DNA of 64,000 bases from Paenibacillus sp. FJAT-29882 (GTDB lineage: Bacteria; Bacillota; Bacilli; Bacillales; DSM-1321). This document shows positions 36,313 to 45,747 of this stretch, piece by piece (the first letter of the stretch is position 1; each line of letters opens with the position of its first letter). A program made the position numbers and the translations under genes. The notes below the pieces were generated by a model that saw nothing but the letters and a program-made list of their open reading frames with translations, made no database searches and had not been told where the DNA came from. Where the stretch lies: assembly GCF_001510645.1 (NCBI RefSeq), contig NZ_LMVB01000005.1:102019-166018 (forward strand). The letters run 5' to 3'.

Positions 36313-36347
36313 AAAAACACATTAGAGAAAATCCCCAATGTGTTTTT
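36313..36347 (-). terminator. Terminator of the rpsF-ssb-rpsR operon
   Basis: AAAAACACATT (36313-36323) pairs with AATGTGTTTTT (36337-36347), just behind rpsR. Confidence 0.75.
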
Positions 36348-36355
36348 AACTGTTA

Positions 36356-36595
36356 TTATTCACCAGATACATATGGTAGTAATGCCATAGTACGTGAGCG
36401 TTTAATCGCAATTGTTAATTTGCGTTGGTATTTAGCACTTGTACCAGTTACACGACGTGGTAAAATTTTACCGCGTTCTGAGATGAATTTTTTAAGAAGA
36501 TCCACATCTTTATAGTCGATGTGAGTAATTCCGTTTGATGTAAAGAAACAAACCTTTTTACGCTTTCCGCGTCCTTTACGTCCACCCATTGCCAT
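36356..36595 (-). CDS. rpsR: 30S ribosomal protein S18
   Basis: A 79-residue protein that binds S6 on the 30S platform. Seen are [40 protein letters not shown] and [20 protein letters not shown], the S18 signature. The ATG at 36595 is chosen because AAGGAGGACG precedes it and the longer frame (36631) has no ribosome site. Third gene of the rpsF operon. Confidence 0.97.
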   Translation of the reverse strand: MAMGGRKGRGKRKKVCFFTSNGITHIDYKDVDLLKKFISERGKILPRRVTGTSAKYQRKLTIAIKRSRTMALLPYVSGE

Positions 36596-36639
36596 TGTTT
36601 CGTCCTCCTTCTCGTTTAATTTCTTAAGCATGCGATCGC

Positions 36640-37167
36640 TTAAAATGGTAGATCATCATCTGAAATGTCGATTGTTTTACCGTCATTTGCAAATGGGTCA
36701 TCATCTACGCGTGTATAGTTATTATTGCTCCGTTGATTCTGATTTGGATTTTGTCCATACGAATTATTGTTATCAAAGCCGTTATTATTGTTATAACTTC
36801 TTTGATTCCCGTAAGAACCGCCTTCATTTCTTTCACCCGCTGAACTGCTTCGTGGTTCAAGAAATTGAACGCTCTCAGCTTGAATCTCTGTCACATATAC
36901 ACGTTTGCCGTCTTGTCCTTCATAATTACGTGTTTGGACACGTCCATCCACGCCAGCTAAACTTCCTTTTTTCAAGAAGTTCGCCACATTTTCTGCCGGT
37001 TTTCGCCAAACTACACAGTTAATGAAGTCTGCTTCTTTTTCACCTTGCTGGTTCGAAAAATTTCGATTGACAGCTAATGTAAAAGTAGCAACAGGAACTC
37101 CATTTGGTGTGTAACGTAATTCAGGATCTTTCGTTAAGCGACCTACTAAAACTACGCGATTCATCAT
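36640..37167 (-). CDS. ssb: Single-stranded DNA-binding protein
   Basis: A 175-residue SSB. The OB-fold occupies about residues 1-110 ([49 protein letters not shown]). A long Asn/Gln/Gly-rich linker follows. The acidic tip ISDDDLPF recruits replication and repair partners. The start is the first of two ATG at 37167 (MMNR); AGGGG lies upstream. Between rpsF and rpsR as in other Firmicutes. Confidence 0.97.
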   Translation of the reverse strand: MMNRVVLVGRLTKDPELRYTPNGVPVATFTLAVNRNFSNQQGEKEADFINCVVWRKPAENVANFLKKGSLAGVDGRVQTRNYEGQDGKRVYVTEIQAESVQFLEPRSSSAGERNEGGSYGNQRSYNNNNGFDNNNSYGQNPNQNQRSNNNYTRVDDDPFANDGKTIDISDDDLPF

Positions 37168-37210
37168 CAGAATCAACCCCTGTCAATTGGGAATTTATAT
37201 TTATTTCAAA

Positions 37211-37498
37211 TTATGCTTCGATTTTAGTCACCATATGGCGGATAATATCTTCGCTGATTTTAGCTAAACGATCAAATTCTTGAATCGCAGCTGTTTCACC
37301 GTTGATTTTAAGAAGCATGTAGTAACCGTCACGGAAATCATTGATTTCGTAAGCTAGGCGGCGTTTACCCCACTCTTTTGCTTCAGTCATTTCCGCACCA
37401 TTATCAGTAAGGATTGTGTTGAAACGTTCAACTAACGCTTTCTTAGCGTCTTCCTCAATGTTTGGACGGATGATGTACATAATTTCGTACTTTCTCAT
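37211..37498 (-). CDS. rpsF: 30S ribosomal protein S6
   Basis: A 95-residue protein: [20 protein letters not shown], then [20 protein letters not shown] and [12 protein letters not shown]. It pairs with S18 in the 30S platform. The ATG at 37498 is chosen because AAAGGAGGTGACAG precedes it; the longer frame to 37540 includes the ribosome site. First gene of the operon rpsF-ssb-rpsR. Confidence 0.97.
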   Translation of the reverse strand: MRKYEIMYIIRPNIEEDAKKALVERFNTILTDNGAEMTEAKEWGKRRLAYEINDFRDGYYMLLKINGETAAIQEFDRLAKISEDIIRHMVTKIEA

Positions 37499-37633
37499 CT
37501 CTGTCACCTCCTTTTGGTCTAAGCGGCCCTTATCGGGCAAGGAGCAATTATATAATTACTCACAAGATAAAATTATAGCATAGTTGTTCATTAATTGCAA
37601 TGAGACTATGCAGATTAATTGGGCTAACAAAAA

Positions 37634-37744
37634 GGGGTGTCCCAAAGGATCCAATCCCGCAACAATTAAATACAGCATAAGATACGTGTATGAAAACACT
37701 ACATACTGATTTAAAGTGCAAGGTCAGCCCCCTACGCGACACCC
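37634..37744. repeat. Inverted-end intergenic repeat behind ychF
   Basis: GGGTGTC (37635-37641) and GACACCC (37738-37744) bound about 110 bases. The left part GTCCCAAAGGATCCAATCCC resembles the complement of 59674-59700 in the gyrB-gyrA gap. It may serve as a transcription stop. No reading frame here is convincing. Confidence 0.35.
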
Positions 37745-37755
37745 TCCTTACCTTC

Positions 37756-38856
37756 TTATACGTTAAAACGGAAATGAATAACATCGCCGTCATTCACGAT
37801 ATATTCTTTTCCTTCAAGTCGAACTTTCCCAGCTTCTTTTGCAGCTGAATGACTTCCCGCTGTCAAAAGATCCTCATATGATACCGTTTCAGCGCGAATA
37901 AAGCCACGTTCAAAGTCTGTATGAATAACGCCCGCACATTGCGGCGCCTTCATGCCTTTACGGAATGTCCATGCACGAACTTCTTGTACACCTGCTGTAA
38001 AGTACGTAGCAAGTCCAAGTAAATTGTATGAAGCACGAATTAATTGATCAAGACCAGACTCTTCAATGCCAAGTTCGGATAAGAACATTTCCTTTTCTTC
38101 TCCATCAAGTTCAGAAATTTCTTCTTCTATTTTTGCACAAATAACAATGACCTCTGCATTTTCTTTCGCAGCGTAATCGCGTACCTGTTGAACGTACTCG
38201 TTATCATTAGCGTTGGCAACTTCATCTTCACTCACGTTTGCGACATATAACATCGGTTTTGCTGTCAGTAAGTGCATGCCTTTCACGACTTTTAACTGTT
38301 CATCTGAAAATTCAACAGTACGAGCTGACCTTTCTGCTTCTAAGGCTTCCTTCAAAGCAACTAGAATTTCATGCTCAAACATTGCGTCTTTGTCTTTTTG
38401 CTTCGCCATTTTGCCAACACGTTCAATGCGTTTATCAACAGATTCAAGGTCAGCAAGAATCAATTCAAGATTAATAACCTCAATATCGTCAATCGGATCT
38501 ACTTTACCTGAAACATGTGTGATATTATCATCTGCGAAACAGCGTACAACCTGGCAGATTGCATCCACTTGGCGGATATGTGATAAGAACTTATTTCCTA
38601 ATCCTTCACCTTTACTAGCACCCTTTACAATTCCAGCAATATCTGTGAATTCAAATGCTGTCGGAACTGTTTTTTTCGGTTTTACCAATTCAGTTAATTT
38701 TTGAAGGCGATGATCCGGTACTTCTACGATGCCTACGTTCGGATCAATCGTACAGAATGGGTAGTTGGCGGATTCTGCACCAGCCTGTGTTATTGCATTA
38801 AACAATGTAGATTTACCAACATTCGGCAAACCGACAATACCTGCTGTTAAAGCCAT
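37756..38856 (-). CDS. ychF: Redox-/ribosome-associated ATPase YchF (YyaF)
   Basis: A 366-residue Obg-family P-loop ATPase, exact family length. Seen are the G1 motif GIVGLPNVGKSTLFNAITQA, G3 region FTDIAGIVKGASKGEGLGNK, the adenine-specific G4 variant YVANVSEDE (instead of NKxD), and the C-terminal TGS domain (VRAWTFRKGMKAPQCAGVIH). It binds ribosomes and hydrolyses ATP rather than GTP. The ATG at 38856 is chosen from the family start MALTAGIVGLP and GGAGTG upstream. Confidence 0.96.
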   Translation of the reverse strand: MALTAGIVGLPNVGKSTLFNAITQAGAESANYPFCTIDPNVGIVEVPDHRLQKLTELVKPKKTVPTAFEFTDIAGIVKGASKGEGLGNKFLSHIRQVDAICQVVRCFADDNITHVSGKVDPIDDIEVINLELILADLESVDKRIERVGKMAKQKDKDAMFEHEILVALKEALEAERSARTVEFSDEQLKVVKGMHLLTAKPMLYVANVSEDEVANANDNEYVQQVRDYAAKENAEVIVICAKIEEEISELDGEEKEMFLSELGIEESGLDQLIRASYNLLGLATYFTAGVQEVRAWTFRKGMKAPQCAGVIHTDFERGFIRAETVSYEDLLTAGSHSAAKEAGKVRLEGKEYIVNDGDVIHFRFNV

Positions 38857-38970
38857 ATTTTCTTTCACTCCTCTTATGAATTACCTTTTATATCAAATAA
38901 ATATTGAATTTATAGATGTATAGTTAAACCTTTCACAATTATAGATAGTGGGCATGAAAAAGACAAGGAA

Positions 38971-39010
38971 ATAAAATGAAACTTCAATCAGTGGGAGGGT
39001 TCATCCCCGA
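38971..39010 (+). repeat. Dispersed repeat copy 4 (first half)
   Basis: AAAATGAAACTTCAATCAGT followed by GGGAGGGTT matches copies 3 and 5. The second half is lost or diverged (ATCCCCGACC). Confidence 0.55.
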
Positions 39011-39079
39011 CCCACGCTTCTTCGATTCCTCAAGCATCATAATCGTCACTTCGACGTCATTTTTACCGAAAGCCAGCTC

Positions 39080-39280
39080 TTACTCTTCCTCGTGCTTTTT
39101 CAATACTTTTTTCATTTTACGGGTAAATTCACGTCTTGGCAAAATGACACTATGTCCGCATCCTTCACATTTAATGCGGATATCCATACCTAAACGAATG
39201 ATTTTCCAGCTGTTCACCCCACATGGATGGGGCTTTTTCATCTCAACTATATCATTAAGGCCAAATAATTTCTCTTCCAC
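39080..39280 (-). CDS. yyzM: DUF951 family protein (YyzM)
   Basis: A 66-residue protein with KPHPCGVNSWKIIRLGMDIR and IKCEGCGHSVILPRREF, i.e. a small zinc-ribbon-like domain with Cys pairs, conserved in this exact place in Bacilli between ychF and a MscS-type channel gene. Function is unknown. A basic C-terminal tail follows. The ATG at 39280 has AAGTGGAAG-type sequence upstream. Confidence 0.88.
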   Translation of the reverse strand: MEEKLFGLNDIVEMKKPHPCGVNSWKIIRLGMDIRIKCEGCGHSVILPRREFTRKMKKVLKKHEEE

Positions 39281-39313
39281 TTTTCCTCATCCTTTTCTCT
39301 GACAATTTGTAGA

Positions 39314-40168
39314 TTACGACTCTTCTTGGACTGTGACTGTTAGATGGTTTTCATCAATACAGTTTTTTATTTCCTTTCGTAACACCCTGCCTATAAAGTA
39401 GTGCTGCATTGGAATGGTTTCAGCTGTAATTCTCAGTACTACATCACTTGGGTTCAGTGACTGAATTCCTAACACTTGAGGTGTTTTCACAATTTCTTTG
39501 TATTTAGCAGGTAATAATTCAAGCATATGGGAAATCGTTCTTTCTGCACGCTCAATATCTCCGTCATATGGAAGCGTAAGATCAACAACAGCAACACTAT
39601 TTAGAATGGAGAAATTAGTCACTTCGAGGATGCTTCCATTTGGAATCACAAATAATTGTCCGATTGAGCTTTTAATTTTAGTTGTCCTCAATCCAATTTC
39701 CACTACTTCTCCTTCATAATCCTTAATCTTTATTTGGTCACCCACCGAAAATTGATCTTCAAATATAATAAAAAAACCCATAATGACATCTTTCACTAAG
39801 CTTTGTGCACCGAAACCAACGGCTAATCCGACAATTCCTGCTCCAGCCAACAATGCTTTGACTTCAATGTTTACTGCTTCTAAGATCATAATAATGGCAA
39901 TAAAATTAACGGTATAAGTAAGCACGTTTTTTAATAATCTTAATAAAGTAGCATCTCGACGTTCTGACACACGTAATGGACTTTTCGCGCGCATTAAGAA
40001 AAACTTAGAAATAATACCTTTCCCAATCTTAATAACCATACGAGATAAAACGAAAATAATTAAAATTTGCAATAAGCTCTCACCAATTATAAGCCATGTC
40101 TCTTCTGAGGAAAATTTTCCCACAAACCTTTCTAACATCTTACTTGAAAAAGTCAAACGAATCACCAA
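39314..40168 (-). CDS. MscS-family mechanosensitive channel
   Basis: A 284-residue protein with membrane helices at about 28-48 and 80-102, then the pore helix segment AGAGIVGLAVGFGAQSLVKD and MGFFIIFEDQFSVGD, which are the MscS signature, and a cytoplasmic beta domain (IKDYEGEVVEIGLRTTKIKS). It would release solutes upon hypo-osmotic shock. The GTG at 40168 has only a poor ribosome site; the ATG ten codons in (MLERFVGK) is an alternative. Conserved neighbour of yyzM and yyaC. Confidence 0.9.
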   Translation of the reverse strand: MVIRLTFSSKMLERFVGKFSSEETWLIIGESLLQILIIFVLSRMVIKIGKGIISKFFLMRAKSPLRVSERRDATLLRLLKNVLTYTVNFIAIIMILEAVNIEVKALLAGAGIVGLAVGFGAQSLVKDVIMGFFIIFEDQFSVGDQIKIKDYEGEVVEIGLRTTKIKSSIGQLFVIPNGSILEVTNFSILNSVAVVDLTLPYDGDIERAERTISHMLELLPAKYKEIVKTPQVLGIQSLNPSDVVLRITAETIPMQHYFIGRVLRKEIKNCIDENHLTVTVQEES

Positions 40169-40244
40169 CCAACCAGTATTTTTTTCTAATTAAAATGATT
40201 CTACTAATCGTCTTAGTCTCTTAGATAAAATCTTTGGATATAAA

Positions 40245-40294
40245 TAAAATGAAACTTCAATCAGGGGGGTACTGCCCGTTAATGCAGGATAAAA
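40245..40294 (+). repeat. Dispersed repeat copy 5 (best preserved)
   Basis: AAAATGAAACTTCAATCAGG, then GGGGTACTGCCCGTTAATGC and AGGATAAAATG. Both halves are present. It lies between the divergent channel gene and yyaC. Confidence 0.7.
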
Positions 40295-40459
40295 TGAATA
40301 ATAAAGTATTTCTTTGAATATAACCAATGATGGTATTATACCATTTTCAATAAGTCTCCAAACTATAATCTCTTTTTAAAGATTTCTTTCCCCACCTTCA
40401 CGTATACCATTTCCTTTTTTTCCGTATACTGTTAGTACTATTACAGAGGAGTGGAGCCG

Positions 40460-41086
40460 ATGAACCTGAAATCTAGTTTATTTGATAATAAAAATGGGAT
40501 GAGCCGGATTTTACATGATGAGATAGATGCATCACGAAGAGTTTCTCAGGAAATAATTTCATTACTTCCTGCTAACGGGCAAGCTATCGTTATCGTTTGC
40601 ATTGGAACAGATCGATCCACGGGAGATTCTCTCGGTCCACTAGTCGGAACTTTATTATTAGAAAAAGCAACCCTTTCTCCATTCTTTGTTTATGGAACGC
40701 TAGAAGAACCCATACATGCGATGAACTTAACTGAACAGCTTGCAGTCATTAAGACGAAACACGATAATCCATTCATCATAGGGATTGATGCTTGTCTTGG
40801 TCGTTTGAAAAGTGTGGGAATTGTGCAAGTAGGTGAAGGTCCCGTTAAACCGGGAGCTGGGGTTAATAAGGATCTTCCATCTGTGGGAGATGCCCATATT
40901 ACTGGGATTGTGAATGTGAGCGGATTTATGGAATTCATGGTTTTACAAAACACTCGTCTAAGTCTTGTCTTAAAGATGGCAAAAACGATTGCCGATGGCA
41001 TTTACTTTGCCAGCAACCAATTTGCGTCTAAACAAACAACAATTAGAAACTTTAACTTCTTGTTAGATCAGGAGAAAAGTATGTAA
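40460..41086 (+). CDS. yyaC: Spore protease-like protein YyaC (DUF1256)
   Basis: A 208-residue protein related to germination protease and hydrogenase-maturation folds. Seen are IVIVCIGTDRSTGDSLGPLV (about 46-65), NPFIIGIDACLGRLKSVGIV and PGAGVNKDLPSVGDAHITGI. YyaC is restricted to spore formers; a precise role is unknown. It is the only plus-strand gene in this arm. The ATG at 40460 is preferred to GTG 40451 because GAGGAG is eight bases upstream. A strong terminator follows. Confidence 0.93.
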   Translation: MNLKSSLFDNKNGMSRILHDEIDASRRVSQEIISLLPANGQAIVIVCIGTDRSTGDSLGPLVGTLLLEKATLSPFFVYGTLEEPIHAMNLTEQLAVIKTKHDNPFIIGIDACLGRLKSVGIVQVGEGPVKPGAGVNKDLPSVGDAHITGIVNVSGFMEFMVLQNTRLSLVLKMAKTIADGIYFASNQFASKQTTIRNFNFLLDQEKSM

Positions 41087-41088
41087 GG

Positions 41089-41117
41089 GAAGGGAAAAGT
41101 TCATTCCCTTCTTTTTT
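41089..41117 (+). terminator. Terminator of yyaC
   Basis: GAAGGGAA (41089-41096) pairs with TTCCCTTC (41104-41111), followed by six T. Confidence 0.85.
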
Positions 41118-41180
41118 GGAATTAGCTCTGTTAAGCAATATTGTTATTTCACTCTTTAAAATACGATAGCTTCGCCTTTC

Positions 41181-41906
41181 TTATAATGATATTTCAAAAT
41201 AATAAAAGACGAATGTAAGTACAGCTACTACCAATATGCCGGGTAAAAGGTTGGCGACGCGAATTTTCGTAACCCCCATTATATTTAAACCAATCGCAAA
41301 AATCATAACGCCTCCAGTTGCCGTCATTTCCGAAATGAAGGCATCCAAATAAGCAGCAGGAACCCACTTATCAATTTGCGTTGCAAAGAGAGCGATAATC
41401 CCTTGATAGAGCATGACAGGAACACTAGAGAAAATAACACCAATTCCAAGTGTACTTGCTAAAATAATGGCAGTGAAACCATCAATGATTGCTTTTGTAT
41501 ATAACACATCATGATCATGTCTAATTCCACTATCTAGCGCGCCAATAACGGCCATAGCTCCAATAAGGAAAATGAGAGTTGCTGTCACAAAGCCTTGTGC
41601 AATTGAATCTCCTTCCTTCGATCCTCCCAACTTTTTTTCTAGCCAATTCCCCAAGGCGTTTAACTTAGCATCCAAGTCAATCCATTCACCGATCACGGCC
41701 CCTAGGACTAAGCTCAATATAACAATAAGGAATTGCTGACTTTTAAAACCCATTTGTAACCCAAGTACTACAACAGCAAGACCTATCCCACTCATAACTG
41801 TCTGTTTCATACTTTCGGGAATATTTTTAAGAAACCTGCCAAGTAACGTGCCAAGAATAATACATAAACCGTTAACCAATGTTCCTACTAACACCAACGT
41901 GCTCAC
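41181..41906 (-). CDS. DUF554 family membrane protein
   Basis: A 241-residue protein with about seven hydrophobic helices. Seen are the family start LVLVGTLVNGLCIILGTLLG, the GRFLKNIPESMKQTVMSGIG segment and GAVIGEWIDLDAKLNALGNW. The function is unknown; membrane transport has been proposed. It starts GTG at 41906 after AAAGGTGAGCAC-like sequence. It commonly lies beside parB-yyaC in Bacilli. Confidence 0.88.
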   Translation of the reverse strand: MSTLVLVGTLVNGLCIILGTLLGRFLKNIPESMKQTVMSGIGLAVVVLGLQMGFKSQQFLIVILSLVLGAVIGEWIDLDAKLNALGNWLEKKLGGSKEGDSIAQGFVTATLIFLIGAMAVIGALDSGIRHDHDVLYTKAIIDGFTAIILASTLGIGVIFSSVPVMLYQGIIALFATQIDKWVPAAYLDAFISEMTATGGVMIFAIGLNIMGVTKIRVANLLPGILVVAVLTFVFYYFEISL

Positions 41907-41990
41907 CTTTATCTATGATAGTATATAAAGAAAAAACTGATATTTGTCCTTAACATAAGGATGGGTGAGTTACGTGAACCCTCCCCTTCT

Positions 41991-42854
41991 TTATGAGGAT
42001 AAATCTTCTTGTTGAATCAATTCCAAAATCCGTTCAAGGTCTTCACGGGAGTAAAACTCAATTTCAATTTTACCTTTTTTCTTACTTTGTTTTATCGTTA
42101 CTGAAGTCCCAAATCGTTCGCGTAAAACTGATTCACGCTCTTTGATAAAAATGTCTTTTTTCTCTTGCCCCTTTTTACTTACTGTTTCACGTGGAACTTC
42201 TTGATTATAATCTTGGATGTATTGTTCTAATTGACGAACATTCATTTCATCCTTCAGTACTTTATCAACTACAAATTGTAGAGCAGCCTTATTCTTCAAT
42301 GAAAGCAACGCCCGGCCGTGCCCCATTGATATTTTCCCATCGGAAATGTAGGTTTGAATCTCTATAGGCAATGAGAGTAGCCTAATATGATTTGCAACAT
42401 GAGGGCGGCTTTTTCCTAAGCGTTTCGCTAATTCCTCCTGAGTAACCCCCTGCCTTTCTAGTAGTTTCTGATAGGCCGAAGCTTCTTCGATTGGGTTTAA
42501 ATCTTCACGTTGAAGGTTTTCTAAAATAGCCAACTCCATCATTTGGGTTTCATCAAGCGTTCTAACAACGACAGGGACGGTCTTCAAACCCGCTTCCTTT
42601 GCTGCTCGAAAACGCCTTTCACCAACAACGATTTCGTAGCCCTTAATACTTTCTCTAGCGATGATCGGCTGAAGAATTCCATGCAGTTCAATGGATTGTG
42701 TTAATTCCGCAAGTTTCTCTTTCCGGAATACCTTTCGCGGCTGGTAAGGATTTGGGCGTAATTCCTTTATATTTACCTCTATAACAGCGTCCTCTTTCCC
42801 TGCTTCAAGATTTGTGAATAATGCATTGATTCCTTTACCAAGTCCCTTAGCCAT
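41991..42854 (-). CDS. parB: Chromosome-partitioning protein ParB (Spo0J)
   Basis: A 287-residue CTP-dependent DNA clamp. Seen are the N-terminal MAKGLGKGINALF, the CTP-binding domain with GERRFRAAKEAGLKTVPVVV, the helix-turn-helix QEELAKRLGKSRPHVANHIR, and a C-terminal dimerisation domain. It loads at parS, spreads, and recruits SMC to the origin; with Soj it also couples to sporulation control. The start overlaps parA by eight bases. Its coding sequence carries a parS site (42183-42198). Confidence 0.96.
   Translation of the reverse strand: MAKGLGKGINALFTNLEAGKEDAVIEVNIKELRPNPYQPRKVFRKEKLAELTQSIELHGILQPIIARESIKGYEIVVGERRFRAAKEAGLKTVPVVVRTLDETQMMELAILENLQREDLNPIEEASAYQKLLERQGVTQEELAKRLGKSRPHVANHIRLLSLPIEIQTYISDGKISMGHGRALLSLKNKAALQFVVDKVLKDEMNVRQLEQYIQDYNQEVPRETVSKKGQEKKDIFIKERESVLRERFGTSVTIKQSKKKGKIEIEFYSREDLERILELIQQEDLSS
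42183..42198. promoter_or_regulatory. parS site in parB
   Basis: TGTTTCACGTGGAACT differs from parS TGTTTCACGTGAAACA at two positions. Read on the other strand it is one base different from the known B. subtilis spo0J-internal site TGTTCCACGTGAAACA. Confidence 0.8.
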
Positions 42855-43608
42855 TTGCTATCACTTCCTTTGCCAGGTCTAAATAAACCTCTGCTCCTTT
42901 TGATTTAGGATCATAGATAATAATGGGTTCTCCGTGGCTCGGTGCCTCGCTTAATCTGACATTTCTGGGTATAATGGTTCGATAAACCTTATCTTGGAAG
43001 TATTTTTTCACTTCCTCGATTACTTGTAAGCCTAAATTTGTCCGAGCATCAAGCATAGTCAGCAACACTCCTTCAATTTTCAAGGATTGATTCAAGTGCT
43101 TTTGAACGAGGCGAATGGTGTTCAACAGTTGACTAAGTCCTTCTAATGCGTAATACTCACATTGAACAGGAATCAATACAGCATCTGCTGCAGTAAATGA
43201 ATTCAGCGTAAGCAATCCTAATGATGGTGGACAATCAATGATTACATAATCATATTGATCTTTAACTTCTTCAAGAGCTCTTTTTAAACGGACCTCTCTT
43301 GAAATGGTCGGCACCAATTCTATTTCTGCCCCTGCAAGTTGAATCGTAGCAGGAATCGTAAATAGATTCTCAACTTTTGTCTCTTTAATCACTACGTTTG
43401 CCTCTACATCATCGACCAGAATATCATATATACATTGTTCAACATCCGACTTGTCAATGCCCACTCCACTCGTTGCATTTCCTTGAGGGTCAATATCCAC
43501 TAATAATACCTTTTTCCCAACGTATGCTAAACAAGCGCCTAGATTTACTGAGGTCGTTGTTTTACCAACTCCGCCCTTTTGATTGGCAATCGCAAGAATC
43601 TTTCCCAT
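42847..43608 (-). CDS. parA: Chromosome-partitioning ATPase ParA (Soj)
   Basis: A 253-residue deviant Walker ATPase. Seen are MGKILAIANQKGGVGKTTTS with the signature lysine, VLLVDIDPQGNATSG, YVIIDCPPSLGLLTLNSFTA and RNVRLSEAPSHGEPIIIYDP. It binds DNA nonspecifically as an ATP dimer and acts on DnaA and origin separation. The ATG at 43608 is chosen over the frame from 43629 because the family begins MGKILA. Operon parA-parB. Confidence 0.96.
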   Translation of the reverse strand: MGKILAIANQKGGVGKTTTSVNLGACLAYVGKKVLLVDIDPQGNATSGVGIDKSDVEQCIYDILVDDVEANVVIKETKVENLFTIPATIQLAGAEIELVPTISREVRLKRALEEVKDQYDYVIIDCPPSLGLLTLNSFTAADAVLIPVQCEYYALEGLSQLLNTIRLVQKHLNQSLKIEGVLLTMLDARTNLGLQVIEEVKKYFQDKVYRTIIPRNVRLSEAPSHGEPIIIYDPKSKGAEVYLDLAKEVIANG

Positions 43609-43838
43609 GATGTCACCTACTTTCGACACATTTTCATCTTTTATCTATCTCTTATATACCTATATATCCAAATTCAAAAATTTCTGACTCTAATTATCAT
43701 ACTACTAAAAAAGTCTATTAACCTATTCTATTTTATCATGAAAAGGGAGACTTTTATTTCTTTTCTCAAAATCAAAGTAAAAAAGAATACTTCAAGTAGC
43801 TCAGACTAGTAAGCATGTTGGTCAGCTATAGCAAAAAG

Positions 43839-43863
43839 GCTTGGTAATCAAGGACTACCAAGC
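43839..43863 (-). terminator. Terminator of noc
   Basis: GCTTGGTA and TACCAAGC (plus 43839-43846 and 43856-43863) pair perfectly; on the minus strand CTTTTTGC follows. Confidence 0.82.
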
Positions 43864-43878
43864 AGTAACTTTATAAGA

Positions 43879-44748
43879 TTATGATTTCTTCTTTGGAATT
43901 TTTATCGTAAATTGATAATATTCCTCGAATTCCTCTTCCTCTGAATCAAGATTTATTCCATTATCGGTTACCATTGTAAGAGACTGTCTAATAGTGTTGA
44001 GAGCAATGCGCATATCTTTACTGAAAGCCTTTCGCTTCGGTTTCGGTTTTCTATCTAAGCTGCTGAGCAATTTCACAACCCGCTCTTCTGTTTGCTTCAC
44101 ATTCCAATTCTTCTCAATAATTTCTGCAAGAAGTTTGACTTGTTTCTCTGAATCTTTCAAAGGAATTAATGAGCGAGCATGTCTCTCGGTTATCTGTTTT
44201 TGCAAAATGGCTTCTTGCACTTCTTGAGGCAACTTCAATAGCCTTAACTTATTTGCCACTGTAGATTGACCAATCCCCAGCCTTTGTGCAAGTGCTTCTT
44301 GTGTAAGTTGATGAAGTTCCAATAGTTTACCATAAGCGAGAGCCTCTTCAATTGGCGTAAGCTCTTCCCTTTGTAAATTCTCTATTAGTGCGACTGATGC
44401 CGTCTCTGTATCATTGAAATCTTTAACAATTGCTGGTGCCGTTTCCCAACCAAGTTTCTGCATAGCTCGGAATCTGCGTTCACCTGCAATGATTTCAAAC
44501 TTGCCTTGTTCGTATTCCCTGACAACAATTGGTTGAATGATACCATGTGTATGAATAGTCTGGGCCAATTCTGCAATTTTGTTTTCATTAAAAACCGTTC
44601 TTGGTTGATAGCGGTTTGGTACTATATCAGAAATGGCAATTTTTTTTATTTCTTCATTCCTGCTAGGTGTCTCCATATCTACTTGCTCTTGCTCTTGCTC
44701 TTCTTCTTTTTCGCCTAACCCAAAGAACCGCGAAAAAGGATGCTTCAT
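43879..44748 (-). CDS. noc: Nucleoid occlusion protein Noc (ParB paralogue)
   Basis: A 289-residue ParB-family protein. Seen are an N-terminal amphipathic stretch [16 protein letters not shown], used by Noc for membrane binding, the domain with [20 protein letters not shown] and [20 protein letters not shown], and the helix-turn-helix [20 protein letters not shown]. Noc binds NBS sites around the chromosome and stops division over the nucleoid. It is a duplicate of parB lying one gene pair away. The ATG at 44748 follows a GGTGTAGGG-like site. Confidence 0.95.
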   Translation of the reverse strand: MKHPFSRFFGLGEKEEEQEQEQVDMETPSRNEEIKKIAISDIVPNRYQPRTVFNENKIAELAQTIHTHGIIQPIVVREYEQGKFEIIAGERRFRAMQKLGWETAPAIVKDFNDTETASVALIENLQREELTPIEEALAYGKLLELHQLTQEALAQRLGIGQSTVANKLRLLKLPQEVQEAILQKQITERHARSLIPLKDSEKQVKLLAEIIEKNWNVKQTEERVVKLLSSLDRKPKPKRKAFSKDMRIALNTIRQSLTMVTDNGINLDSEEEEFEEYYQFTIKIPKKKS

Positions 44749-44847
44749 TTCCCTACACCACCTTTAAAAAGCTCCCATTTATCATATTCTCTATAAAAAT
44801 GACAAGTCCTTCTAAATATCCACACATATTTACTCGAAATGTCCAAG

Positions 44848-44880
44848 GATCTGTCCCTTAACGAAAGAGACAGACCCTTC
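44848..44880 (-). terminator. Possible terminator between rsmG and noc
   Basis: On the minus strand GGGTCTGTCTCTTT pairs with AAGGGACAGATCC with a G-T rich, imperfect stem and a CG loop. No proper T-run follows. It belongs to the GGGACAG hairpin family also seen near 19200. Confidence 0.35.
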
Positions 44881-45006
44881 CTGAGACATCGTTTAATTTC
44901 GTGAAAAGATGACATGCACATCATTAGCCTCGCAGCTAGAAACACACGAGTATCCTAATTACGTGCTGCATTTAATTCATTCCACTAAATTGAAGCATGG
45001 TACACT

Positions 45007-45732
45007 CTACTCAATTGGCATTTTATTCGGTGTACCTGGCTTACGTGGATACTTTTTAGGCGTTGTTTTCACCTTACTAATTGTGATAATTGTTCTCTCA
45101 CTAAGTTCTTCTGGTAGCAAAAAGCTATGAATCTCTCCTACTTTGCCACCTAATGTAGAGATCGCTTTCTTCCCTGTATCCAATTCATCATTTGTACTGG
45201 CAGCCTTCATAGCAATAAATGTACCGTTTTGTTTAACGAGCGGCAAGCAAAGCTCACTCAAAACGGACATTCGTGCAACGGCTCTTGCCATAACAATATC
45301 ATAAGTTTCACGATGCTCTTGTTTTTGCGCAAACGTTTCAGCACGATCGTGATAAAAGTGAGTATGTGAAAGATTCAGGGTTTTAGCTAAGTGCTCAAGG
45401 AAGGAAATTCGTTTATTAAGAGAATCTACAATGGAAATATGTAACTCAGGAAAACAGATTTTTAATGGGATGCTAGGAAAACCTGCGCCCGCTCCTACAT
45501 CACAGATTTTATATGGCTTAGTAAAATCAAAGTAAAATGAAGCACTAATGGAATCATAAAAATGCTTTAAATATACTTCTTCTTTATTTGTTATGGCTGT
45601 TAAATTCATTTTTTCGTTCCACTCAACTAATAGTTCGTAGTACGTTTCAAATTGCTGAAGCTGTAGAGGAGAAAGTACAATGCCTTTCTCTTTCAGCTCA
45701 GCTTGAAATTGTTCGATATTCATAGGCTTCAA
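45007..45732 (-). CDS. rsmG: 16S rRNA (guanine527-N7)-methyltransferase
   Basis: A 241-residue SAM-dependent enzyme that makes m7G527 in 16S rRNA. Seen are the SAM motif [40 protein letters not shown], and [20 protein letters not shown]. Loss confers low-level streptomycin resistance in other bacteria. The ATG at 45732 has AAAGGATTG upstream. It follows mnmG by 15 bases, in the mnmE-mnmG-rsmG operon. Confidence 0.96.
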   Translation of the reverse strand: MKPMNIEQFQAELKEKGIVLSPLQLQQFETYYELLVEWNEKMNLTAITNKEEVYLKHFYDSISASFYFDFTKPYKICDVGAGAGFPSIPLKICFPELHISIVDSLNKRISFLEHLAKTLNLSHTHFYHDRAETFAQKQEHRETYDIVMARAVARMSVLSELCLPLVKQNGTFIAMKAASTNDELDTGKKAISTLGGKVGEIHSFLLPEELSERTIITISKVKTTPKKYPRKPGTPNKMPIE

Positions 45733-45747
45733 TCCTTTTCAATCCAT

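Noticed and set aside
36630..37022. 130-codon plus-strand frame over ssb
   Set aside because: Antisense of the Asn/Gln-rich ssb linker; His/Tyr-rich translation without any signal.
37560..37793. 77-codon minus-strand frame behind ychF
   Set aside because: It overlaps the ychF end out of frame and runs through a folded repeat; no ribosome site.
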